DNA of 64,000 nt. Origin: Desarmillaria ectypa (taxonomy: Eukaryota; Basidiomycota; Agaricomycetes; Agaricales; Physalacriaceae). The DNA lies in NCBI GenBank assembly GCA_030407005.1, contig JAUDYN010000003.1, positions 3,472,001 through 3,536,000 on the forward strand. The letters are read 5' to 3'. Of the stretch, positions 33,839 to 46,266 are shown piece after piece. Both the position numbers and the translations under genes were made by a program. How positions within the stretch are numbered: the stretch's first letter is position 1; each line of letters begins with the position of its first letter. A model generated the notes under the pieces. The model was not told the DNA's origin. It saw only the letters and a program-made list of their open reading frames with translations, and searched no databases.

Positions 33839-34487
33839 TTTGAAGGTATGCGATGAGGACGCTCTCCAAAAAGGCAGGTGATCAGTGGCTGAGAGCAACT
33901 GTACAGCTGGCTACAGGACAACAAAGACAAGCAATAGGAAGACTCTGCCAAGCAAGGTACAACATCCATCCATCCTCCGCCCGATCATCAATTTCCGAAG
34001 TCGTCGCCCATTGCTGATGAATGTTTACGCTCGTTGAATTCTTCTGCCGACCTCATTGAGTTGTAGCCAATGTGACTTGAAGAATCTTCCGCGATTGCTC
34101 TGTCATCTTTGCTATGCATACCTTTTTCAGCACAACCCCATCGGCTTCTGGTGGACTCGGATACTGGCGAAACACAATAGTAGCAAACTATGGAAGGTCC
34201 AATACGCTCCTGGCTTCTCCTTCTACGGACGTCTGAATGATAGAGCTGCGATGGTATCTTAATATCCGATCTACATCCGTGCTTGGTGCTCCGTGAATAT
34301 TTCACCTGTCAGCCGATGGACCTTCCGTTGGACACTTGGAATGGTTACGTACTAAATTGAAAGAAGGCACAGGCTACTGAAGATACCCGGTGAATTTGCG
34401 CAGATAATCGATGATTCTTGCCTTTTTTCAACGTATAAAAGCAGCCTTACCTTATCTCAGTAGCACTATCACTGGTTTCTTCCCGTA
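33839..34487. other. Divergent intergenic region between RPL28 and the DUF2235 gene
   Basis: About 650 bp holding both promoters. TATA-like GTATAAAAG lies near 34433, some 50 bp before the DUF2235 start. No gene seen. Confidence 0.45.
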
Positions 34488-36609
34488 ATGTCTGCAGCAT
34501 CCCCTTCACCCCCGCAATCGACCGCCGCGCACACGCGGACGTATACCGACGAATATCCTGGATTCCAAAAGGTCACTTCTCCGAACGGAGATAGCGATTC
34601 GTTCCAAGGATTCGCGCTCGAGGAAACAATCCCCCCGCACCATGAGAACAGGACGCTGGTCCTGTGCTTTGACGGAACCGGTGAGAGCTATCGGAGCTGC
34701 TAAGTAACAACAGAACTGACTTCTGTTAGGGGATCAATTCGACAGTGATGTATGTCCATCCAACCCTTACGCAGCCCAGAACTCACACATCGATGTAGAA
34801 CTCCAACGTCGTCAACTTCTTCTCGCTGCTTAAGAAGGATAACCCCGGGACACAGCTAGTGTATTATCAGGTAATTGCGCGATCTTCTTCCTCCCTCTCT
34901 ATCACCTGACAGGTCCTTGAAGTCCGGTATTGGGACGTATAGCATCCCTGAAGTAGCTTCGCCTATAGCAGCAAAGCTCAGCAGAATAGTTGACAGCATG
35001 ATTGGTGTTCATCTTGACGCACATGTTATGGGTAAATTGTGTGACTTCTTCTAGTAAACCGTTTTAACCCAGTTCTCTAGGTGGATATGAATTCCTTATG
35101 CAGAATTGTATGTGTAATTTTCTCCATTTCTATTCACCTTGCTAATCTCATATAGACGAAGCTGACGATAAGATATGTATTTTTGGGTACGTTCTCTATT
35201 ATCATTCAACGCGCCGTCACATGTCAACTCAAATGAACTCAGGTTCTCCCGTGGTGCCTATGTCAGTACCGTCTGATACACATCTTTACCGTTTCTGACT
35301 CTATACGTTTAGACGGCCCGAGCACTCGCAGGGATGTAAGTCGGTTTTTACACCTTTCTGAGATCCATTTCTAATTCGACATCCCACAGGATACACAAGG
35401 TACGATAGTCATTCCGGAACCAGACATTCACCATAACCAATACCGACGATAGATCGGACTTCTCCCTCGATGCAATCACCAACAAGTCCCATTCGCATAC
35501 CGCATGTACTCGCGCGAAGACGAACTCGGCTGGGCACAGAGCACGGCTTTCAAAAAAGCTTTTTCCATCGACGTCGATATTGAATTCCTAGGCGTATGGT
35601 AGGGAGATTTTGCCTTCCATTCACAGTTAATTTACACCCCGACAGGGACACCGTGGACTCAGTAGGGATCATCCCCCGCCGTCTCCCCTTCACCGTGTCG
35701 AATACGCACGTGCGACATTTCCGCCATGCATTAGCCCTGGATGAGCGTCGCGTCCGCTTCAGACCCTCCTTATGGCATCGTGTTCACCCCGAAACGGCCC
35801 AACTGGGTGTACAGCCCGGTGAAATGCCCAAACCCCAGCGTCACCACTCCGTGAAGCCACACCGCGAGAAGTCTCTCGTCGAGCATGAGAGAGAGTTTGA
35901 GGCAAACTCGACTTGCCACACGAATACACCGACGGATGTGGAGGAGGTGTGGTTCGCGGGATGTCATTGCGGTTTGTCCTTTTTTTTAAAAAAAAACTTA
36001 TTCATCCTATTCAGTCCTGACCTTTTCGTAGACGTCGGCGGAGGATCCGTTGCCAATGACGTTCGTAACAATTTAGCGCGTATTCCTTTCCGCTGGATGA
36101 TCAGGCAATGTTTCCTCCTCAATACGGGTATCATGTTCCATCGCGAGCAGCTCAAGCAGTTTGGAATAGAGCCTTCGATGCTATACCCAGTCGTGAAGCC
36201 TCGTCCTCCACCGATTACGAGTGTTCCACCCACGTCTGAGTCTGATAGTGATACCGTTTGCGAAGAAACGGAAGATTTCCGCGACGCGCTCTGTCCCATG
36301 TTCGATCAACTCTCGCTTGCACCCGCATGGTGGATCCTGGAATATCTGCCATCCAAAGTAAGATACCAGAAGAAAGATGACACCTGGGGCAAGACCTTGA
36401 CGTATGTTGCCGTATGCCTTGACGAAAAGGGTAGCTCTAACCACCACTGCAGCTTGAATAGGGGACAGCCAAGGCATGTTCCACGACAAAAGATTCAGGG
36501 CATCAAAGTCCATCGTACAGTGAAATTGAGGATGGAATCGGAGGAAGTTGTAGGAGGAAAATACGAACCCAAGGCTAAATGGACCGTGGAGCCAAATTGG
36601 GTTGACTGA
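34488..36609 (+). CDS. DUF2235 / Tle1-type alpha-beta hydrolase
   Basis: Start MSAASPSPPQSTAAHTRTYT, then HENRTLVLCFDGTG, the N-terminal signature of DUF2235 proteins. Many micro-exons follow: SNVVNFFSLLKKDNPGTQLV, SGIGTYSIPE, GGYEFLMQN, YEADDKICIFG joined to FSRGAYTARALAGM (serine nucleophile elbow G-F-S-R-G), then IGLLPRCNHQQVPFAYRMYS and VWDTVDSVGIIPRRLPFTVS. A conserved region near EVWFAGCHC, joined by an intron to DVGGGSVANDVRNNLARIPF, contains the expected acidic/histidine part of the active site (HCDVGGG). The C-terminus VKLRMESEEVVGGKYEPKAK ends at 36609. The family includes bacterial Tle1 phospholipases; fungal members are uncharacterised putative lipases. About a dozen introns, no lesion noted. 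Confidence 0.85.
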
Positions 36610-36720
36610 AAATCTTTCACATAGTTGTTATGCGAACCAATGTTTTTTTATGCCTTCTTATTATGCTACTATTATACTGCAACAATTTACTGCAAGTTTC
36701 GTACATATTCAATCAGACCC

Positions 36721-39242
36721 CTAAAAATACGAATGAATAACAATTAACTCTTCAATAAGTCGATACACGTACCGCACAGATCGGCCTGTCATGCCCTTTT
36801 CAAGGTAAGGTGTGGGCCGAGTTACCTAGGATGTACCAGTGAGCATCCTCACAACTATACTAATTAGTGCGCTTACCTCCATAGTACCGGCAATATCAAT
36901 GTGAGCCCATTTCAGGGAAGGCTTATCACCATCAATCCCTTCAACAAACGCCTTCAAGAAAAGCGCTGCCGTACAACTTCCAGCAGGTCTGCCACCGGTC
37001 TAAACGCGATATATTAGCTAGATTGCAAGCGTGGCCACTTCACTCACGTTACACAGATCAGCATTTGACGAATAGATCTGGGGACCATAGTCCTCGTCCA
37101 ATGGCATGCGCCAGAATCGATCGAATTCAGTCTCCCCTGCGACATGGAGTTGATCCCAGAGCTTATCGGATGTGGTGAATACACCAGAGTATAAGTCTCC
37201 GAGTGCGATGTCCATGGCACTTAGCAGGTGATCAGCCCGAAAGGAGGAAGAGGCGAGCCCAATAATGGTACGTACCCCGTCAGAGTGGCCACGTCAATAA
37301 GCGTGTGAGGCTTGTACTCGGAAGACGCGTAGTAAATGGCATCTGACGTGCAGGTGAGCAGATGTAAAGTATGTCCCTGGGAAACATACCAGCAAGAACC
37401 AATCGACCTTCAGCGTCAGTATTGTCGACTTCAACCGTTTTACCGTTCATGGCGTAAATTCTAACTCCGTCAGTCTAGGAGTCATATGACGAGGAAGAGG
37501 AACCCACATGTCACCAGGCTTGGTCGCACTTGGCTGATATCATATCATTATCACTCCAGTTCCTGTATTGATAACGACAGTGAAATACTCACCCCAGGAA
37601 GGTTCTCCGTCAGCGGAGTGATAGTGATTAAGTTGACCGGAAGTTTGAGTTTAGCGATGGCCAGTGTAGCGGCGACAACAGAGGCGGCACCACCTGTACC
37701 GGAGATTTGATTAGATGTGTGGCTCTTGTCATCAAAGATCCGGGATCCTCACCCATGTCACCGCGCATCAATTTCATGCCCTGTAGAATTTGATCAACGC
37801 CTCGCTAAACCCACCACGGTATCACTGACCGCTGATGGTTTCAAGCTGATTCCTCCGGAATCGAAAGTGATACCTTTGCCAACGAAAGCGACCGGTGTGT
37901 CGTCCTTTGAAGGTGCGCCTTTGTAGTGACTGAAAACCGTGAGTACTGCAGCGAAAAAATATCCAAAACAGGACCAACATTTCAAGCAACTTGGCCGGCT
38001 CCGCGGTGCCATGGGTTACAGAAAGGAATGTCCGCATTCCTTTCTCTTCGGCCCAGGCTGTATAACATATTCAGTACGATAATCAATGATTCTGAAATTT
38101 CCCCCGACCTTCATCCCGAACGAAGATCTCAACGTTGTCGATACCGGCGAATGCCGATTTGACGCGTTCGGTGAAAGCCTGAGGTCGATTAGTGAGCAAT
38201 GTGGTCTAGCGAGCATAGCGCATGCATTCCGGTACGAAACAAATGGCTAAGGGAATGTAGTGACTTTTCACCCGCTAGCCGTCGCTGAGAAACTAAAAAA
38301 AAAAAAAAAGCGACAATCTTTTAGGAGCCCTTTGGCAACTAGAAGCGCGAAAAGGCGTCTCCCTTCGTTTGAAACAAACGATCTTCACATAAAAGTGGGT
38401 ATTGTTAGCAGACAGAAGTAAGGCGGCTATTCTTGTTATCTGATGCCAAACCTGCATGTGCGAAAGAACCACGAAATAATGTCCAAAGCGCCCATTTTCG
38501 CCAGAAAGAAAAATAGCCCCGTACGCGAGATGAGAAGACAGACTTACCGTTGGAGTCACGATATTCGCTGGCAATTCCATGAGCTATAGACATACTCCGA
38601 CGTTTAGCCTCACGGTCCAGATATTTTTGAGGGACCGACCACTCACGGTCCTAGCAAAATTCTGCGACTCCGCATACACCACTCCACGGTCCCATTCTTC
38701 CGAGCTCTGCTCAGGAGAAAGGGTGAGCTTTTCAGGGATAGGCTCCTTCAAATTCGGGTTGAACCTCGAAGGGGTCGGAGAGGTCTTCAACGTGAATGAG
38801 TACTGGGCCAAATGAGCCGCGACCGCTACGTCGGGTGGTTAGCGAAAAAGAAAAATATTAATCTTGGGCACGTACCAGCTGCATGGGGGTCCAGAGAAGC
38901 ATCAATTTTCACGTCCTTCACACCATCGATGGCCTTGACCGCCTTGACAGCGCTCCCTACCGCCTTCCGCACAACTTCCCGCTTCGCACTGCCCGTCTTC
39001 TTCTCAAAGCCATCTCCTAGCGACGATAGAGCAGTCAACTGCTGAGGAGGAGTATTGTAGAATACTCTGGTTGTGCCTACTTTGGCTGGTTTTTCCCCTG
39101 TAGGGGCACTGGCCCAGAGCTCCGATGTCGTCTTGGGGTCGTGAGGAACGATTCGAGCTGTCGACATTGCCTTTAGGATGTGTAATGAGCTTCTGCTGTG
39201 TGGTATTCGCGTGCGAGAGATGAAAGTCCTGGGTAAGAGCAT
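36721..39242 (-). CDS. Leucyl aminopeptidase, M17 family
   Basis: Metallo-exopeptidase removing N-terminal residues. ATG 39242 ([20 protein letters not shown], arginine/serine-rich, compatible with a mitochondrial presequence); a second in-frame ATG ([20 protein letters not shown]) would give a cytosolic form. Conserved blocks: [70 protein letters not shown] (metal ligands K and D), [58 protein letters not shown] (M17 signature), [31 protein letters not shown] and [12 protein letters not shown]. It ends near 36721 after KGMTGRSVR. The intron at about 38180-38550 is long and contains a 15-base homopolymer. All metal-binding residues expected from the motif are present. Confidence 0.92.
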
Positions 39243-39991
39243 TCCGAAAGAGGTGGTGCAGAATTCAGATGACGGTCACGCGCATGACGCACATGTGGTG
39301 ATGTGAATTTTCTTTGCCAGCTCGGTCAAGGCTCGCTCGTTCTTTCCTTACACGAATCAACGCCTCAGCATCTCCTTGCGCCTTCAACTACGTTCTGTTC
39401 TATGATGACACTGGTTATCTCGAATCCTAGCCTGGTACTACAATGGGCTAACGAGTTGGTGCAAATTACCTGCCCGTAGGCCATTACAAGAATTAAACGC
39501 CGAATGCCTCAGTTCGATCCATATGGTTCAATAATTAATCATTTGTGCTACGTTACAACCCAATGTGCTCCAAAGTCCAAAGAAAAGAAAAGTAATAAAA
39601 AAGTCCGTGTTCGACCGGTACAAATACACGGTCTATGGATATAGATGCGCGGGTGTGCAAAGTCCAGAGGTATGTGTATCTCATGTATAGGTGAAGTGGT
39701 GTCGTGGTTTCGGGGGGGATGACACGTCGTCATAGCGCTGAAGCGACCATGTGTATGGATGCGGCGTGCTTCGATATGACGAAGTATTATGCACAGGTAT
39801 ACGGACCTGTCATGGGTGCATTCGAATGATGCGAAAACAGTATACCATTCTGCAAAGAACAAAGTACGTCAGAAACCCAGAATGTAAAAAAAACCAAGAG
39901 AATGCGTCTCACCTAATATTGCACAGTTGAGCGTAGTTTGCCAATATGAAAAGTATCAAGCCAAACGACGGAAAGGTTTCTAGGCAAGGAT
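39243..39991. other. Intergenic stretch
   Basis: 5' flank of the aminopeptidase and 3' region of the bZIP gene. No supported gene. Confidence 0.4.
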
Positions 39992-40603
39992 TTATGCATC
40001 GTCAAAGTCAGGGCAGCGAACTCCATGACTCTGCAAGAGCTGCCTCAATGTCAAGGCGCGAGTCTTCCAGATCTCCTTCTCCGTCGTCAGCCTTCTAACC
40101 GTCTCTTCTAGTTCATGCTGGTAGAGCATCTTGCGCTTGCGGCTCCTCCTAGCTGCGAGGGTGTTTTGCCGCCTCTTGTATTCGACCTTTTCCTGGTCCG
40201 TGGCACCAGCCGCAGGCGGTTCCTCCGTCAATTCATCCTCCTCATCAGATGGAATCGACTGGGGCCTCCTCCTCATGAAGAAAGCGGGGATCTCTTTCCT
40301 GGAGGTAATAGAAGGGGTCACGTAGCGGCGGGGCTGGGTGGGCGCGTCAAGCCCGAGGGAGCTTGAAGCAATGGGAGAGCGACGCTTCCGAATGCCGCGG
40401 TACGTGCTATCCATTGACGATGGAGGGGAAGGAGGGAACGACGAGGAAGAGTTGGCCGACACAGCAGGAGCAGCATTGTTGTTGTTTATATGCTGAACCT
40501 GCTGATACTCGACATAAGGCGCCGCCGATAGATCATATGAGTATACGGAGTTGTCCATGTCGTAGTTAGAGTTGTTTCCGAAAGAAGACATGGGACTGAT
40601 CAA
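39992..40603 (-). CDS. bZIP transcription factor of the GCN4/CPC1 type
   Basis: Intronless frame of 203 residues, ATG 40603 or 40591 (MSSFGNN). The N-terminal half is asparagine- and serine-rich with proline stretches, typical of an activation region. A patch RGIRKRRSP is a possible nuclear signal. The bZIP occupies the C-terminus: basic region VEYKRRQNTLAARRSRKRKM (NTLAARRSRKRK, close to the GCN4 NTEAARRSRARK), then heptads YQHELEETVRRLTTEKEIWK and LTLRQLLQSHG. GCN4-type factors activate amino-acid biosynthesis during starvation through TGACTCA sites. One TGAGTCA lies 46 bp and one TGACGTCA 145 bp upstream of the start, suggesting autoregulation. Family assignment is firm; orthology to GCN4 is inferred. 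Confidence 0.88.
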   Translation of the reverse strand: MISPMSSFGNNSNYDMDNSVYSYDLSAAPYVEYQQVQHINNNNAAPAVSANSSSSFPPSPPSSMDSTYRGIRKRRSPIASSSLGLDAPTQPRRYVTPSITSRKEIPAFFMRRRPQSIPSDEEDELTEEPPAAGATDQEKVEYKRRQNTLAARRSRKRKMLYQHELEETVRRLTTEKEIWKTRALTLRQLLQSHGVRCPDFDDA

Positions 40604-40648
40604 CTTGATCGAGGGAAAGATGTAGACTGAATGTGGATGATTCGAATG

Positions 40649-40655
40649 TGAGTCA
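40649..40655. promoter_or_regulatory. AP-1/GCN4 site TGAGTCA
   Basis: Perfect palindromic bZIP target 46 bp upstream of the bZIP start codon. Confidence 0.6.
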
Positions 40656-40747
40656 CTTTACCTTAAATACTAGAAGCATTTGCAGTGAATACCGACGCCG
40701 ACGCACAGCCACGCTTATTGAAAGCGGTGATAAGTACTGCCACCCCC

Positions 40748-40755
40748 TGACGTCA
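40748..40755. promoter_or_regulatory. CRE site TGACGTCA
   Basis: Perfect 8 bp CRE palindrome 145 bp upstream of the bZIP start codon. Confidence 0.5.
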
Positions 40756-42739
40756 TCGACTCGCAGTGCCAATCAAGGGTCGAACCGTCGGCGCAAGAAA
40801 GAGGCGATGGAACGGAGTAAGCAATAGTAAGCGAAGATGATACCGTAAAAGGAAGCAAGAAAGAAGATTGGCACCATGAGGCGCCAAAGGTCAAACACAA
40901 ATGGAATCTAATTGTGGACCGTGCCTTCGGCAGTTTCCTGCTCGTGTGGGAAGGAGAGTAACGGGCCGCTGACTGGTCTGACTGGTCGTTTGTTTTAATG
41001 AGGTTGGCATGGATGACATACGTCTGGACGGTAATTCTGGCTCAGCGGGGCAGAACACTGTTTACACACCCAAGTCAGCATAATGGCATTGCGTAGGAAT
41101 GCAATCGAAGGGTCGTCTGTTGGTAAAATGACGGAAAAATCCTGCGACAAGACCGTTTGGGCAGTCGTAACTCTCCACATCAATACTGCAGCGTAAAGAC
41201 CTTTGCGAAAGTCACGTATTGTTCTTTCCTTTGTCTGTAGGTCTCTTGCACCGTAAAAGATACCAAGCCCTTACTCTTTGGTGGGGTGGTGTATTTCCAT
41301 TGGTATTTTGGGAGTAAAATTGTGACGTGAACACAAGAACAAAGGGGGGAGGGCGAAAGGCCATTCCGTAAGACACCCTAGAAAGTAGTCTCTAAGATTG
41401 TAGCTAGTACATGGGATTTTTGCCAAGATACGCACCGAAACATATCCAGGAATTTTTCCCTTAAAATTACCTGTCGGCCACGGAGATGCGCATAGTATAC
41501 TCCCTCATTGACCGCCACGGACGGAAGCAGAACGGATGACTAGAGACACCTGTCGAATGGAGCCCACGGCTGTCAGGTTCCAAATGAATTCCAGCTCGCT
41601 AAATATGCGCAATTCGGGGTCGGTAAAGATCAACAGGCGGGACATAAAGCGCGAATTGAGCTCAGAGAGAATGATGTGAAGTGCCAGTTCACCGTTGCCC
41701 AGTTAAAGCTAAGTGGCAAAAAGCTGATGAACACATCTTGCATGAATGGGGGTAGTCGATCGTTGCTGCCCTGACGAAAATCCGGTCGAAACTCTAACGG
41801 ATCGTCCGAAATCGGGCAGTGCTTTCATACAGGAAGATTTTCATGTGCAGACACTTGCAGGCGTGTATTTGGCCTGCATCGCAGTGGGGCTCGGTGGTGA
41901 TAGAAGTGACGTCATGGAACGGAACGGACAACGGGTGCTTCTGTGCTCCGAGTCTAGAACGGCTATTTGCGGCATTATCAATTATGCGCTTGAGTAAACG
42001 CCGGATGACGTCGATGGCGATGCTCTTGGAGATGAAGCAGGAACTCGTACAGGCTTTTGCAGATCAGCAACGTTAATGTTATAGCTGTGCGATGAACAAA
42101 GAGCCGCATCAGTTTTAAAGTTTTCCGATACTGGAATGCATAAACACACCATACTGCGCAATGCTGAGCGGGAATTTGGGTCGGAAAACAGCGTAGCAGC
42201 ACGAATGTTACTGATACAGCAAGAACATGATGGAGCAGAGGCTTGTCGTTAGAGATGATGAGTCGTGCATCAGTAAGCGAACTGCCAAGTCGTTTTCCAG
42301 CAATTGCCGATGACTCTGTAGAACTCGAGCCCAATATCAACATTCCTGGAAATCAAAGCTCAGATACGATAATATAGATGATATATCATCATTCAGTGCA
42401 ATTCTTACCGTTATCAAGACACAGAGATGGCAACTTCGCTCAGAGTTGCCGAGGAAAATCAGGAGAATGGTGAAACTCTTCGAATATTAACCTTTGGATC
42501 AGCATGGTCCGTCATTTTCTCATGATGATCATAGTAAGAGCGCATTCAGGCAACAAAGAGGCCGACAATGAAGGAATGATTGAGTTTGGAGGCAGAAGCG
42601 GAACCGGAGGATGATGGCGGTCGAGAATGGACCAGACCGGCCGATTTCTCCCGATCTTACCCTGTGGCAAATAACGATCAACACCTAGCCCTCTTTTCTC
42701 TCATCATCCAACTCTATCGTCGACTGCAGTGCCGTAAAA
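40756..42739. other. Long intergenic stretch
   Basis: About 2 kb. Open stretches (for example 41746-42076) have no recognisable product and no partner exons. The last 100 bases are the pyrimidine-rich leader of COX6. Confidence 0.4.
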
Positions 42740-43213
42740 ATGCGTTCTCAATTCTTTCCTGTCCTCCGTCTTGCATCGCGTCCTGCTCTCAAGGTCGCCG
42801 CCGTCTCTCGCACCACCCCCGTCCGTTACGCCCATGCTCACCAAGAGTCCTTCGAGGCATTCTCGGAACGCTACGTGACCTTCTTCCAGAACGCTGAGGA
42901 CCTCTTCGAGGTCCAGCGCGGTCTCAATAACTGTTTTGCCCATGACCTCGTCCCCAGCCCTGCTGTCATCGAGGCTGCTGTCAAGGCTGCCAGGAGAGTG
43001 AACGACTACTCGACTGCTGTCAGGATCTTTGAGGGTATCAGTGAGAAGGTGGAGAACAAGGCGCAATACCAGGCGTATTTGGATGAGCTGAAGCCGCTTA
43101 GGGAGGAACTTGGTACGTTGGAGCTTTTTTTTTCTTTCGCTTCTGCAGCGCGACTCATCACCGGGCTGAAAGGCGTTTTGACCAAGGATGAGTTGTATCC
43201 GAAATCGTCCTAA
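42740..43213 (+). CDS. COX6: Cytochrome c oxidase subunit 6 (mammalian subunit Va homologue)
   Basis: Nuclear-encoded subunit of respiratory complex IV in the mitochondrial inner membrane. Exons 42740-43112 and 43173-43213. The N-terminus MRSQFFPVLRLASRPALKVA with AVSRTTPVRYAHAHQ is a mitochondrial presequence (arginine-rich, no acids). The mature part starts ESFEAFSERYVTFFQNAEDL, continues EVQRGLNNCFAHDLVPSPAV and EAAVKAARRVNDYSTAVRIF, and ends KPLREELGVLTKDELYPKSS. This matches COX6/COX5A at normal length (about 137 residues). The intron carries an internal T run and uses an aag acceptor. No lesion. Confidence 0.95.
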   Translation: MRSQFFPVLRLASRPALKVAAVSRTTPVRYAHAHQESFEAFSERYVTFFQNAEDLFEVQRGLNNCFAHDLVPSPAVIEAAVKAARRVNDYSTAVRIFEGISEKVENKAQYQAYLDELKPLREELGTLELFFSFASAARLITGLKGVLTKDELYPKSS

Positions 43214-44063
43214 ACGATAGAGGCATTACTGATAATCATTACTGGTGAGGTTGTGGTCCATTCGTTCCTCTCTGGCGGCATGCTAACAAACCTTCCAGCT
43301 CGTAGACAAAGTACATGATACGGATAGCTTTGCTTTGAAAATACTTTTTCTACACGCATGGCGGGTCGACGAATGAGAGCTGTTTTTATTAGCGTTACTT
43401 GCCTTTGCCTAAGAACATAGTCATCGTCGGTATGTGTTGGCAGACTTTCGACAGGGTCGCGTTCCGGTATGTTCCTATCGTCCACGGATGTCTACGAATT
43501 GCTGATTAGCGCCAATTGTTTTAGGTATCAAGCGCGCTACTATATATTCTCGTATACCTTCAGCGTAACTTAGCCCATACTCTCGGTTTCGCAGCGGGCA
43601 TGACAACGCAATCCCCAAGATCAGCCGTGGTTTGGCCAAGTCATCCAAATGTGATCAGCATACCTTCGGCTTTCCTAACCCCCGTTCAAGACGAGAAATC
43701 CTTGACCCTAGACTGATCAGGGATCTCACGAGGCCTGATACCGTGCAGACTGACAGAGCAAATCACCACATTGACGCCGTTCCTATGGACGATGAAACAC
43801 AGCCAACTCTATACTTTGCATTCGGCAGGCATGACCGGCGTATACGAACAAGCGCATATTTCTAAAGCTGCGGCACCAATTGCGGCATCTATTTGTTCAT
43901 AGGATCCAGCTGACTACCGTGGAAGACGGCCTTGATTCTTGAATCGGCTTCGCATTTCTTATTCTAGTCTGTTTTTGTTATTCAAGTTACCCATCAATTA
44001 CAGAACCGATAACGTACTCATGCTCCGTCCGCTAGGCCTCTGCCGTGTACCGGACAGGACTTC
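43214..44063. other. Intergenic stretch
   Basis: No supported gene; isolated open stretches only. Confidence 0.4.
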
Positions 44064-44354
44064 TCAACTGAGTTCCAGAATGCGGGGACCACAAGCGTCG
44101 GCATACGCACAGGTGAGCTCCCTTTGCACGTCGTCTAGGGTGGAGAATTGACCGTAATGTGCAAGATCGACGATGCGTTCAAGCAGAGTCGTAGGCATCA
44201 AAGACTCGGGTGAGAGATGCGAACGCCCCGGGACCTTCTCCTTGACGAGGTCGCGTCTCATTACCATCGGCTCCTCTCGTAGTCTCTTCTCTACTATTAT
44301 TCTCTCGTATTCACGCGGGTGGTACTGAGGGTATATCTCGCTAGGACCTTCCAT
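44064..44354 (-). CDS. Hypothetical small protein
   Basis: Not recognised. Single frame of 96 residues on the minus strand: MEGPSEIYPQYHPREYERII, VEKRLREEPMVMRRDLVKEK, then a hydrophobic-acidic helical part TTLLERIVDLAHYGQFSTLD and DVQRELTCAYADACGPRILE. Composition looks like coding sequence, and it may be spliced to more exons downstream. It lies 390 bp downstream of the poly(A) polymerase gene on the same strand and could alternatively be a distal exon of it, but I found no splice chain joining them. Confidence 0.35.
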   Translation of the reverse strand: MEGPSEIYPQYHPREYERIIVEKRLREEPMVMRRDLVKEKVPGRSHLSPESLMPTTLLERIVDLAHYGQFSTLDDVQRELTCAYADACGPRILELS

Positions 44355-44743
44355 TGCTATTAGTCAGGATATCTGTTGAAGGGGCTCGCGTCTTTGGGGA
44401 CAACAATGGTAGGGTCTATACTGGGAAATAATATTGTGAGAAATCAATAACAAGCTCATGAGTCGGCCGACTTGACCCTTTCTTCGACTCGACCTATTCT
44501 CTGAGTAAAATTTCTTTGCCCTGCTCGACTAATTTTTATCTCATTTCCTGGAGACCTCATCATTTTATACTCCACTCTTGCCAGAATGGAATGCATCCTA
44601 TCACTTTCAAGTAGCCTCGCACCTGTCCATCCTATGCCGCTCTATAGCCGATGGGCCGTGTATTAGGGTAGCATGTACAGCAGTTCGTCCCGTCCAAGAA
44701 GATCCAATCTGCGGTCCATATGTGCGCAAGAAGAAGAGACTTT

Positions 44744-46266
44744 TCACCGCCTCATATTTTCGGATATCCTGCAGGCAAGATCGCGTTGTCCCTGAAATTT
44801 CCTACTCCTCTGACTCCCATACGTCCGCTCTCCATTACTACGAGGCTGGAAGTCCCGGTTGGTATATCTTTCGTCACGGCTATCACGACAACTGGGTCCG
44901 CCTCTATAACTCGAATCGTCTCTGCTGTCGCGACGACTGCGCCCTGGTATCCGAATGGAAGGTGGGCGTGCATTGACCAAGGACTTGATAGCTGCACGAT
45001 TGTCAAGCACCTGCGATCACCGCCGTAATGTGAAAACGAGAGTAAATTCGAAAGAAAGATGAACCTACGCTCTGCGGGTAGCCTACAATCGTACCGAGTG
45101 CCGCGGGGTCCTTGACGGCTGCCTCCAAAAGCTTTGCATACGCCTCTTTGAAGATTTCACGCAGCCGCGATGTGCGACCCACTGACGAGGCTATGTTCTT
45201 ATCTATGAAATGCCATCAATTAATGACTTGATTGTCAAAAAGTCATATCGTCTTACCCGGATTCTTTAAACACTGAATGACGAGTTTATCGCCAGTTCCA
45301 CACCATGCCGCACTCGACTTCAGCAGGATCTGTCCTTCTCTCACCGAGATATAAGACGTCTCGTAGGGGAATAAAACGCCGTAGTAGTAAAGCATGTCTG
45401 TGAGGACTTTTCCCAGCGAGTCCGATGGTGGGTTAATCTAATATTATCAGAACTCTGCATACGCTTAATTGAAGGCTCTCACCTGCAAGAAGCTGATACA
45501 CATACAAACCGCCGCATAGCTCCCCAAACCTCCATAGGCGGGGTCACTGAAGCCAGACCGGGCGAGTAATCCCTTCATGACAAGCGCCAAAGGTCTCAGT
45601 TCAGGCATCTTGCCCAGATATTCCTTAATCATCTCTGCGACGTGTATGCCATCGGTGTTGTTCACGCCAATGTCCACACTTATCGAACCTATCAACTATT
45701 GAGGGGAGATAGTTGCAAAAGAAGAAAGCCGTACCGTACTCCGGACGCGTAGTGAATCTTACAATCGGTACCTTGGCGTGAAACCGTACCTGTGCGTCAT
45801 CGATGAGTCGTCCGCGCTGGAATTGGTCCCGCAGCCTGAAGAGCTGCCTCTTGATATCATGATTCGTCGTCATGCGTTCTGTTACTATGACCAAGTCCAA
45901 GTCCCTGGTATAACATTGAGCTCGAGAGAAGAAGAGAAGGACATGAGAACATACGGAACAGGAAGAGTCAACCCAGTCACGACACTTCCAAATACCCCGA
46001 CGCGACTCCCAGGAATAGTGCCTCTGACAGCATTTTCAATGAAGCGGAAGACTTTTTCACGTATATGAACTTCTTCAAAGGTTGTTTCAGCGTAGGTAGA
46101 GTAGGCAACGATTTCCTCGTGGAGTCTGCTGTTCATTAGTGTCGTGGAAGAACCAAGAGATATAGTCACACCTGCGATCTATATCACGAAAGGCAGTGGG
46201 TTGGAGGAGCGCCATCCATGGCGTGCAGACAGATTCCGGTGTATTTGAGGCCGACGAGGACATCAT
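44744..46266 (-). CDS. TRF4/PAPD5-type non-canonical poly(A) polymerase
   Basis: Nucleotidyltransferase of the Trf4/Cid14/PAPD5 group, which adds short A tails to nuclear RNAs for exosome decay (TRAMP complex). ATG 46266 (MMSSSASNTPESVCTPWMAL). The catalytic core is FRFIENAVRGTIPGSRVGVF with GSVVTGLTLPV joined to DLDLVIV, giving the GS motif and the first two aspartates. The third acidic residue is in SISVDIGVNNTDGIHVAEMI. The central domain is LRPLALVMKGLLARSGFSDP with AYGGLGSYAAVCMCISFLQ, followed by GKVLTDMLYYYGVLFPYETS and NKNIASSVGRTSRLREIFKE. The tail is rich in RDSRD/SR repeats (PGRSRRDSRDDSS...) and ends at 44744. Start chosen because an in-frame stop lies just upstream; other family members are often longer at the N-terminus. 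Confidence 0.88.

Noticed and set aside
38294..38308. Poly-A run as a retrotransposed poly(A) tail
   Set aside because: It lies inside an intron of the aminopeptidase gene with no cDNA-like insert beside it.
39502..39530. Possible T-arm of a tRNA (gttcgatcc)
   Set aside because: No acceptor, D or anticodon arms can be folded around it.
41746..42076. Open stretch between the bZIP and COX6 genes
   Set aside because: No motif, no splice partners, low-complexity composition and no homologue I recognise.
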